DNA of 64,000 nucleotides from Amia ocellicauda (Eukaryota; Chordata; Actinopteri; Amiiformes; Amiidae): positions 57,872,593 through 57,936,592 of the forward strand of contig NC_089851.1 of the NCBI RefSeq assembly GCF_036373705.1. Direction: 5' to 3'. Under the pieces are notes generated by a model, which searched no databases, was not told the DNA's origin, and saw nothing but the letters and a program-made list of their open reading frames with translations. Shown here piece by piece: positions 53,783-64,000 of the stretch. The first letter of the stretch is position 1, and each line of letters opens with the position of its first letter. Position numbers and translations under genes: made by a program.

Positions 53783-54300
53783 GGATGGACGGCAAGTCAA
53801 GCATCTGATTGACAGTGGTCCGTGATCTGCTGTTATGCTACAATGCTACTGACCATTGGGGGAGCGATAGCAAGCAAGAGAGTTAGATATCGAGAGTCAT
53901 AGATAGATAGATAGATGGATGGATGGATGGATAGACGGCAAGGCAATCACCTGATTGACAGTGGTCCGTGATCTGCTGTTATGCTACTATGCTACTGACC
54001 ATTGGGGGAGCGATAGCAAGCAAGAGAGTTAGATATCAAGAGTCATAGATGGATAGATAGATGGATGGATGGACGGCAAGGCAAGCACCTGATTGACAGT
54101 GGTCCGTGATCTGCTGTTATGCTACTATGCTACTGACCATTGGGGGAGCGATAGCAAGCAAGAGAGTTAGATATCGAGAGTCATAGATAGATATATAGAT
54201 AGATGGATGGATGGACGGCAAGGCAAGCATCTGATTGACAGTGGTCCGTGATCTACTATTATGCTACAATGCTACTGACCATTGGGGGAGCGATAGCAAG
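45000..54300. repeat. Higher-order zone C, period ~1.5-2.05 kb
   Basis: The variant GCTTCAATGC occurs at 45,301, 46,798, 48,675, 50,301 and 52,353 (steps 1497, 1877, 1626, 2052). GGATAGACGGCAAGGCAATCACC, split here as GGATAGACGG and CAATCACC, appears once in each block. The equivalent monomer near 54,265 has the ordinary GCTACAATGC, so this marker's spread stops there. Confidence 0.83.
45795..45866 (+). repeat. Long (AGAT)18 tract
   Basis: Seventy-two bases of AGAT following a GCTACTTTGCTAC monomer. In most other blocks that family carries AGATATATAG instead of a long tract, so this copy looks like an expansion or a junction between families. Confidence 0.85.
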
Positions 54301-55330
54301 CAAGAGAGTTAGATATCGAGAGTCATAGATAGATAGATAGATAGATGGATGGATGGATGGACGGCAAGTCAAGCATCTGATTGACAGTGGTCCGTGATCT
54401 GCTGTTATGCTACAATGCTACTGACCATTGGGGGAGCGATAGCAAGCAAGAGAGTTAGATATCGAGAGTCATAGATAGATAGATAGATGGATGGATGGAT
54501 GGATGGACGGCAAGGCAAGCACCTGATTGACAGTGGTCCGTGATCTGCTGTTATGCTACTATGCTACTGACCATTGGGGGAGCGATAGCAAGCAAAAGAG
54601 TTAGATATCGAGAGTCATAGATAGATAGATAGATAGATGGATGGACGGCAATGCAAGCATCTGATTGACAGTGGTCCATGATATGATGTTATGCTACTTT
54701 GCTACTGACCATTGGGGGAGCGATAGCAAGCAAGAGAGTTAGATATCGAGAGTCATAGATAGATATATAGATAGATGGATGGATGGACGGCAAGGCAAGC
54801 ATCTGATTCACAGTGGTCCGTGATCTGCTGTTATGCTACTATGCTACTGACCATTGGGGGAGCGATAGCAAGCAAGAGAGTTAGATTTCGAGAGTCATAG
54901 ATACATAGATAGATGGATGAATGGATGGATGGACGGCAAGGCAAGCATCTGATTGACAGTGGTCCGTGATCTGCTTTTATGCTACTATGCTACTGACCAT
55001 TGGGGGAGTGATAGCAAGCAAGAGAGTGAGATATCGAGAGTCATAGATAGATAGATAGATGGATGGATGGATGGACGGCAAGGCAAGCATCTGATTGACA
55101 GTGGTCCGTGATCTGCTGTTATGCTACTATGCTACTGACCATTGGGGGAGCGATAGCAAGCAAGAGAGTTAGATATCGAGAGTCATAGATAGATAGCTAG
55201 CTAGATAAATAGATGGATGGACGGCAAGGCAAGCATCTGATTGACAGTGGTCCGTGATCTGCTGTTATGCTACTATGCTACTGACCATTGGGGGAGCGAT
55301 AGCAAGCAAGAGAGTTAGATATCGAGAGTC

Positions 55331-55392
<62 letters not shown>

Positions 55393-58300
55393 GGATGGAT
55401 GGATGGACGGCAAGGCAAGCATCTGATTGACAGTGGTCCGTGATCTGCTGTTATGCTACAATGCTACTGACCATTGGGGGAGCGATAGGAAGCAAGAGAG
55501 TTAGATATCGAGAGTCATAGATAGATAGATAGATGGATGGATGGCAAGGCTAGCATCTGATTGACAGTGGTCCGTGATCTGCTGTTATGCTACTATGCTA
55601 CTGACCATTGGGGGAGCGATAGCCAGCAAGAGAGTTAGATATCGAGAGTCATAGATAGATAGATAGATAGATATATAGATGGATGGATGGCAAGGCTAGC
55701 ATCTGATTGACAGTGGTCCGTGATCTGCTGTTATGCTACTATGCTACTGACCATTGGGGGAGCGATAGCAAGCAAGAGAGTTAGATATCAAGAGTCATAG
55801 ATGGATAGATAGATGGATGGATGGACGGCAAGGCAAGCACCTGATTGACAGTGGTCCGTGATCTGCTGTTATGCTACAATGCTACTGACCATTGGGGGAG
55901 CGATAGCAAGCAAGAGAGTTAGATATCGAGAGTCATAGATAGATATATAGATAGATGGATGGATGGACGGCAAGGCAAGCATCTGATTGACAGTGGTCCG
56001 TGCTCTGCTGTTATGCTACTATGCTACTGACCATTGGGGGAGCGATAGCAAGCAAGAGAGTTAGATTTCGAGAGTCATAGATACATAGATAGATGGATGA
56101 ATGGATGGATGGACGGCAAGGCAAGCATCTGATTGACAGTGGTCCGTGATCTGCTGTTATGCTACTATGCTACTGACCATTGGGGGAGTGATAGCAAGCA
56201 AGAGAGTTAGATATCAAGAGTCATAGATAGATAGATAGATAGATAGATGGATGGATGGATGGCAAGACAAGCATCTGATTGACAGTGGTCCGTGATCTGC
56301 TGTTATGCTACTATGCTACTGACCATTGGGGGAGCGATAGCAAGCAAGAGAGTTAGATATCGAGAGTCATAGATAGATGGATGGATGGACGGCAAAGCAA
56401 GCATCTGATTTACAGTGGTCCATGATATGATGTTATGCAACTATGCTACTGACCATTGGAGGAGCGATAGCAATCAATAGAGTTAGATATTGAGAGTCAT
56501 AGATAGATAGCTAGCTAGATAAATAGATGGATGGACGGCAAGGCAAGCATCTGATTGACAGTGGTCCGTGATCTGCTGTTATGCTACTATGTTACTGACC
56601 ATTGGGGGAGCGATAGCAAGCAAGAGAGTTAGATATCGAGAGTCATAGATAGATAGATAGATAGTTGGATGGATGGACGGCAAGGCAAGCATCTGATTCA
56701 CAGTGGTCCGTGATCTGCTGTTATGCTACTATGCTACTGACCATTGGGGGAGCGATAGCAAGCAAGAGAGTTAGATATCGAGAGTCATAGATAGATAGAT
56801 AGATGGATGGATTGCAAGGCTAGCATCTGATTGACAGTGGTCCGTGATCTGCTGTTATGCTACTATGCTACTGACCATTGGGGGAGCGATAGCCAGCAAG
56901 AGAGTTAGATATCGAGAGTCATAGATAGATAGATAGATAGATAGATGGATGGATGGATGGCAAGGCAAGCATCTGATTGACAGTGGTCCGTGATCTGCTG
57001 TTATGCTACAATGCTACTGACCATTGGGGGAGCGATAGCAATCAAGAGAGTTAGATATTGAGAGTCATAGATAGATAGCTAGCTAGATAAATAGATGGAT
57101 GGACGGCAAGGCAAGCATCTGATTGACAGTGGTCCGTGATCTGCTGTTATGCTACTATGTTACTGACCATTGGGGGAGCGATAGCAAGCAAGAGAGTTAG
57201 ATATCGAGAGTCATAGATAGATAGATAGATAGTTGGATGGATGGACGGCAAGGCAAGCATCTGATTCACAGTGGTCCGTGATCTGCTGTTATGCTACTAT
57301 GCTACTGACCATTGGGGGAGCGATAGCAAGCAAGAGAGTTAGATATCGAGAGTCATAGATAGATAGATAGATGGATGGATGGCAAGGCTAGCATCTGATT
57401 GACAGTGGTCCGTGATCTGCTGTTATGCTACTATGCTACTGACCATTGGGGGAGCGATAGCCAGCAAGAGAGTTAGATATCGAGAGTCATAGATAGATAG
57501 ATAGATAGATAGATGGATGGATGGACGGCAAGGCAAGCATCTGATTGACAGTGGTCCGTGATCTGCTGTTATGCTACAATGCTACTGACCATTGGGGGAG
57601 CGATAGCAAGCAAGAGAGTTAGATATCGAGAGTCATAGATAGATAGATAGATGGATGGATGGATGGATGGACGGCAAGGCAAGCACCTGATTGACAGTGG
57701 TCCGTGATCTGCTGTTATGCTACTATGCTACTGACCATTGGGGGAGCGATAGCAAGCAAGAGAGTTAGATATCGAGAGTCATAGATAGATAGATAGATAG
57801 ATGGATGGACGGCAATGCAAGCATCTGATTGACAGTGGTCCATGATATGATGTTATGCTACTTTGCTACTGACCATTGGGGGAGCGATAGCAAGCAAGAG
57901 AGTTAGATATCGAGAGTCATAGATAGATAGATAGATTGATGGATGGACGGCAAGGCAAGCATCTGATTGACAGTGGTCCATGATATGATGTTATGCAACT
58001 ATGCTACTGACCATTGGGGGAGCGATAGCAAGCAAGAGAGTTAGATATCGAGAGTCATAGATAGATATATAGATAGATGGATGGATGGACGGCAAGGCAA
58101 GCATCTGATTCACAGTGGTCCGTGATCTGCTGTTATGCTACTATGCTACTGACCATTGGGGGAGCGATAGCAAGCAAGAGAGTTAGATTTCGAGAGTCAT
58201 AGATACATAGATAGATGGATGAATGGATGGATGGACGGCAAGGCAAGCATCTGATTGACAGTGGTCCATGATCTGCTTTTATGCTACTATGCTACTGACC

Positions 58301-58632
58301 ATTGGGGGAGTGATAGCAAGCAAGAGAGTGAGATATCGAGAGTCATAGATAGATAGATAGATGGATGGATGGATGGACGGCAAGGCAAGCATCTGATTGA
58401 CAGTGGTCCGTGATCTGCTGTTATGCTACTATGCTACTGACCATTGGGGGAGCGATAGCAAGCAAGAGAGTTAGATATCGAGAGTCATAGATAGATAGCT
58501 AGCTAGATAAATAGATGGATGGACGGCAAGGCAAGCATCTGATTGACAGTGGTCCGTGATCTGCTGTTATGCTACTATGCTACTGACCATTGGGGGAGCG
58601 ATAGCAAGCAAGAGAGTTAGATATCGAGAGTC

Positions 58633-58702
<70 letters not shown>

Positions 58703-61700
58703 GGATGGATGGATGGACGGCAAGGCAAGCATCTGATTGACAGTGGTCCGTGATCTGCTGTTATGCTACAATGCTACTGACCATTGGGGGAGCGATAGGA
58801 AGCAAGAGAGTTAGATATCGAGAGTCATAGATAGATAGATAGATGGATGGATGGCAAGGCTAGCATCTGATTGACAGTGGTCCGTGATCTGCTGTTATGC
58901 TACTATGCTACTGACCATTGGGGGAGCGATAGCCAGCAAGAGAGTTAGATATCGAGAGTCATAGATAGATAGATAGATAGATAGATAGATGGATGGATGG
59001 CAAGGCTAGCATCTGATTGACAGTGGTCCGTGATCTGCTGTTATGCTACTATGCTACTGACCATTGGGGGAGCGATAGCAAGCAAGAGAGTTAGATATCA
59101 AGAGTCATAGATGGATAGATAGATGGATGGATGGACGGCAAGGCAAGCACCTGATTGACAGTGGTCCGTGATCTGCTGTTATGCTACAATGCTACTGACC
59201 ATTGGGGGAGCGATAGCAAGCAAGAGAGTTAGATATCGAGAGTCATAGATAGATATATAGATAGATGGATGGATGGACGGCAAGGCAAGCATCTGATTGA
59301 CAGTGGTCCGTGCTCTGCTGTTATGCTACTATGCTACTGACCATTGGGGGAGCGATAGCAAGCAAGAGAGTTAGATTTCGAGAGTCATAGATACATAGAT
59401 AGATGGATGAATGGATGGATGGACGGCAAGGCAAGCATCTGATTGACAGTGGTCCGTGATCTGCTGTTATGCTACTATGCTACTGACCATTGGGGGAGTG
59501 ATAGCAAGCAAGAGAGTTAGATATCAAGAGTCATAGATAGATAGATAGATAGATAGATGGATGGATGGATGGCAAGACAAGCATCTGATTGACAGTGGTC
59601 CGTGATCTGCTGTTATGCTACTATGCTACTGACCATTGGGGGAGCGATAGCAAGCAAGAGAGTTAGATATCGAGAGTCATAGATAGATGGATGGATGGAC
59701 GGCAAAGCAAGCATCTGATTTACAGTGGTCCATGATATGATGTTATGCAACTATGCTACTGACCATTGGGGGAGCGATAGCAATCAAGAGAGTTAGATAT
59801 TGAGAGTCATAGATAGATAGCTAGCTAGATAAATAGATGGATGGACGGCAAGGCAAGCATCTGATTGACAGTGGTCCGTGATCTGCTGTTATGCTACTAT
59901 GTTACTGACCATTGGGGGAGCGATAGCAAGCAAGAGAGTTAGATATCGAGAGTCATAGATAGATAGATAGATAGTTGGATGGATGGACGGCAAGGCAAGC
60001 ATCTGATTCACAGTGGTCCGTGATCTGCTGTTATGCTACTATGCTACTGACCATTGGGGGAGCGATAGCAAGCAAGAGAGTTAGATATCGAGAGTCATAG
60101 ATAGATAGATAGATGGATGGATGGCAAGGCTAGCATCTGATTGACAGTGGTCCGTGATCTGCTGTTATGCTACTATGCTACTGACCATTGGGGGAGCGAT
60201 AGCCAGCAAGAGAGTTAGATATCGAGAGTCATAGATAGATAGATAGATAGATAGATGGATGGATGGACGGCAAGGCAAGCATCTGATTGACAGTGGTCCG
60301 TGATCTGCTGTTATGCTACAATGCTACTGACCATTGGGGGAGCGATAGCAATCAAGAGAGTTAGATATTGAGAGTCATAGATAGATAGCTAGCTAGATCA
60401 ATAGATGGATGGACGGCAAGGCAAGCATCTGATTGACAGTGGTCCGTGATCTGCTGTTATGCTACTATGTTACTGACCATTGGGGGAGCGATAGCAAGCA
60501 AGAGAGTTAGATATCGAGAGTCATAGATAGATAGATAGATAGTTGGATGGATGGACGGCAAGGCAAGCATCTGATTCACAGTGGTCCGTGATCTGCTGTT
60601 ATGCTACTATGCTACTGACCATTGGGGGAGCGATAGCAAGCAAGAGAGTTAGATATCGAGAGTCATAGATAGATAGATAGATGGATGGATGGCAAGGCTA
60701 GCATCTGATTGACAGTGGTCCGTGATCTGCTGTTATGCTACTATGCTACTGACCATTGGGGGAGCGATAGCCAGCAAGAGAGTTAGATATCGAGAGTCAT
60801 AGATAGATAGATAGATAGATAGATGGATGGATGGACGGCAAGGCAAGCATCTGATTGACAGTGGTCCGTGATCTGCTGTTATGCTACAATGCTACTGACC
60901 ATTGGGGGAGCGATAGCAAGCAAGAGAGTTAGATATCGAGAGTCATAGATAGATAGATAGATGGATGGATGGATGGATGGACGGCAAGGCAAGCACCTGA
61001 TTGACAGTGGTCCGTGATCTGCTGTTATGCTACTATGCTACTGACCATTGGGGGAGCGATAGCAAGCAAGAGAGTTAGATATCGAGAGTCATAGATAGAT
61101 AGATAGATAGATGGATGGACGGCAATGCAAGCATCTGATTGACAGTGGTCCATGATATGATGTTATGCTACTTTGCTACTGACCATTGGGGGAGCGATAG
61201 CAAGCAAGAGAGTTAGATATCGAGAGTCATAGATAGATAGATAGATGGATGGATGGACGGCAAGGCAAGCATCTGATTGACAGTGGTCCATGATATGATG
61301 TTATGCAACTATGCTACTGACCATTGGGGGAGCGATAGCAAGCAAGAGAGTTAGATATCGAGAGTCATAGATAGATAGCTCGCTAGATAAATAGATGGAT
61401 GGACGGCAAGGCAAGCATCTGATTGACAGTGGTCCGTGATCTGCTGTTATGCTACTATGCTACTGACCATTGGGGGAGCGATAGCAAGCAAGAGAGTTAG
61501 ATATCGAGAGTCATAGATAGATAGATAAATGGATGTATGGATGGATGGACGGCAAGGCAAGCACCTGATTGACAGTGGTCCGTGATCTGCTGTTATGCTA
61601 CTATGCTACTGACCATTGGGGGAGCGATAGCAAGCAAGAGAGTTAGATATCGAGAGTCATAGATAGATAGATAGATGGATGGATGGACGGCAATGCAAGC

Positions 61701-64000
61701 ATCTGATTGACAGTGGTCCATGATATGATGTTATGCTACTATGCTACTGACCATTGGGGGAGCGATAGCAAGCAAGAGAGTTAGATATCGTGAGTCATAG
61801 ATAGATAGATAGATGGATGGATGGATGGACGGCAAGGCAAGCATCTGATTGACAGTGGTCCGTGATCTGCTGTTATGCTACTATGCTACTGACCATTGGG
61901 GGAGCGATAGCAAGCAAGAGAGTTAGATATCGAGAGTCATAGATAGATAGCTAGCTAGATAAATAGATGGATGGACGGCAAGGCAAGCATCTGATTGACA
62001 GTGGTCCGTGATCTGCTCTTATGCTACTATGCTACTGACCATTGGGGGAGCGATAGCAAGCAAGAGAGTTAGATATCGAGAGTCATAGACAGATAGATAG
62101 ATAGATGGATGGATGGATGGACGGCAAGGCAAGCATCTGATTGACAGTGGTCCGTGATCTGCTGTTATGCTACAATGCTACTGACCATTGGGGGAGCGAT
62201 AGGAAGCAAGAGAGTTAGATATCGAGAGTCATAGATAGATAGATAGATGGATGGATGGCAAGGCTAGCATCTGATTGACAGTGGTCCGTGATCTGCTGTT
62301 ATGCTACTATGCTACTGACCATTGGGGGAGCGATAGCCAGCAAGAGAGTTAGATATCGAGAGTCATAGATAGATAGATAGATAGATAGATAGATGGATGG
62401 ATGGCAAGGCTAGCATCTGATTGACAGTGGTCCGTGATCTGCTGTTATGCTACTATGCTACTGACCATTGGGGGAGCGATAGCAAGCAAGAGAGTTAGAT
62501 ATCAAGAGTCATAGATGGATAGATAGATGGATGGATGGACGGCAAGGCAAGCACCTGATTGACAGTGGTCCGTGATCTGCTGTTATGCTACAATGCTACT
62601 GACCATTGGGGGAGCGATAGCAAGCAAGAGAGTTAGATATCGAGAGTCATAGATAGATATATAGATAGATGGATGGATGGACGGCAAGGCAAGCATCTGA
62701 TTGACAGTGGTCCGTGCTCTGCTGTTATGCTACTATGCTACTGACCATTGGGGGAGCGATAGCAAGCAAGAGAGTTAGATTTCGAGAGTCATAGATACAT
62801 AGATAGATGGATGAATGGATGGATGGACGGCAAGGCAAGCATCTGATTGACAGTGGTCCGTGATCTGCTGTTATGCTACTATGCTACTGACCATTGGGGG
62901 AGTGATAGCAAGCAAGAGAGTTAGATATCAAGAGTCATAGATAGATAGATAGATAGATAGATGGATGGATGGATGGCAAGACAAGCATCTGATTGACAGT
63001 GGTCCGTGATCTGCTGTTATGCTACTATGCTACTGACCATTGGGGGAGCGATAGCAAGCAAGAGAGTTAGATATCGAGAGTCATAGATAGATGGATGGAT
63101 GGACGGCAAAGCAAGCATCTGATTTACAGTGGTCCATGATATGATGTTATGCAACTATGCTACTGACCATTGGGGGAGCGATAGCAATCAAGAGAGTTAG
63201 ATATTGAGAGTCATAGATAGATAGCTAGCTAGATAAATAGATGGATGGACGGCAAGGCAAGCATCTGATTGACAGTGGTCCGTGATCTGCTGTTATGCTA
63301 CTATGTTACTGACCATTGGGGGAGCGATAGCAAGCAAGAGAGTTAGATATCGAGAGTCATAGATAGATAGATAGATAGTTGGATGGATGGACGGCAAGGC
63401 AAGCATCTGATTCACAGTGGTCCGTGATCTGCTGTTATGCTACTATGCTACTGACCATTGGGGGAGCGATAGCAAGCAAGAGAGTTAGATATCGAGAGTC
63501 ATAGATAGATAGATAGATGGATGGATGGCAAGGCTAGCATCTGATTGACAGTGGTCCGTGATCTGCTGTTATGCTACTATGCTACTGACCATTGGGGGAG
63601 CGATAGCCAGCAAGAGAGTTAGATATCGAGAGTCATAGATAGATAGATAGATAGATAGATGGATGGATGGACGGCAAGGCAAGCATCTGATTGACAGTGG
63701 TCCGTGATCTGCTGTTATGCTACAATGCTACTGACCATTGGGGGAGCGATAGCAATCAAGAGAGTTAGATATTGAGAGTCATAGATAGATAGCTAGCTAG
63801 ATAAATAGATGGATGGACGGCAAGGCAAGCATCTGATTGACAGTGGTCCGTGATCTGCTGTTATGCTACTATGTTACTGACCATTGGGGGAGCGATAGCA
63901 AGCAAGAGAGTTAGATATCGAGAGTCATAGATAGATAGATAGATAGTTGGATGGATGGACGGCAAGGCAAGCATCTGATTCACAGTGGTCCGTGATGTGC
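54300..64000. repeat. Higher-order zone D, period ~3.3-3.4 kb
   Basis: TGCTCTGCTG occurs at 56,001, 59,311 and 62,715, and GCATCTGATTTAC at 56,401, 59,711 and 63,115. Both give steps of exactly 3310 then 3404 bp. AGAGAGTGAG at 55,021 and 58,323 gives 3302 bp. Blocks are near-identical over their whole length apart from AGAT tract counts and about 94 bp of indel. Confidence 0.88.
58635..58702 (+). repeat. Long (AGAT)17 tract
   Basis: Sixty-eight bases of AGAT in zone D. The equivalent tract one block earlier, near 55,335, is shorter, which accounts for part of the length difference between otherwise matching blocks. Confidence 0.83.

Larger units (their letters stand above)
13913..64000. repeat. 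Satellite array, ~103-bp core plus (AGAT)n(GGAT)n
   Basis: About 50 kb of head-to-tail monomers, still continuing at the window end. The core starts CAAGCATCTGATTGACAG, includes the internal duplication TGCTAC-TA-TGCTAC, GACCATTGGGGGAGCGATAG, CAAGCAAGAGAG and TTAGATATCGAGAGTCAT, then passes into (AGAT)n, (GGAT)n and GGACGGCAAGG. Spans of 3310 and 4102 bp hold 23 and 27 monomers by my count (means of 144 and 152 bp), suggesting roughly 340 in all. Length varies mostly in 4-bp steps set by the tetranucleotide tract. I do not recognise the core as a named satellite. I see no gene anywhere in this stretch. Confidence 0.96.

Noticed and set aside
13913-64000. CRISPR array
   Set aside because: Repeats of ~103 bp with simple tetranucleotide spacers, no unique spacers, no cas genes, and a eukaryotic context.
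13913-64000. CENP-B box in the satellite monomer
   Set aside because: No match to the TTCG...CGGG pattern in the core on either strand by eye. Centromere identity therefore rests only on higher-order structure and is not claimed.

Overview
The window contains no protein-coding gene that I can support. It is two tandem-repeat arrays meeting at one abrupt junction near position 13,912. The proline tRNA genes have the vertebrate-type sequence: no encoded CCA, no intron, internal A and B boxes. With the long GATA-rich satellite this points to a vertebrate chromosome region of satellite or heterochromatin type, seen in a long-read-quality assembly. The species cannot be named from the sequence; a fish or other vertebrate with amplified tRNA genes is plausible but inferred.

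Region 1 (1 to about 13,912) is a head-to-tail array of a unit of about 578 or 590 bp, each carrying one tRNA-Pro(AGG) gene or tRNA-like copy on the + strand. There are 24 tRNA copies. Eight keep an ordinary cloverleaf. Sixteen are altered: G replaces the near-universal U33, the anticodon stem is weakened, the T-stem usually has a G51/A63 clash, and several CpGs are lost. Most altered copies still keep A-box and B-box promoter sequences. No copy has a T-run of four directly after the tRNA. The first one always lies 146 bases past the tRNA end, so each unit could encode an RNA of roughly 220 nt with a tRNA head. Shared private variants show that blocks of four units (about 2.34 kb) were duplicated, and other variants show crossovers between the two unit classes.

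Region 2 (about 13,913 to 64,000, leaving the window still in the array) is a satellite of roughly 340 monomers (my estimate). Each monomer is a core of about 103 bp followed by (AGAT)n, (GGAT)n and a short GGACGGCAAGG-like link. Monomer length is usually 138 to 220 bp, mostly changing in 4-bp steps. Monomers belong to recognisable variant families in a fixed order, repeated as multi-kilobase higher-order blocks with different periods in different zones (about 3.0, 3.7-4.1, 1.5-2.05 and 3.3-3.4 kb).

The most unexpected point is in the satellite core. Most monomers carry an exact TGATTGACAG, the composite PBX-MEIS/PREP site, about 40 bp from an inverted CCAAT, followed by a tract of overlapping GATA-factor sites. 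The array therefore holds hundreds of evenly spaced consensus sites for developmental transcription factors. Whether that matters biologically is inference.
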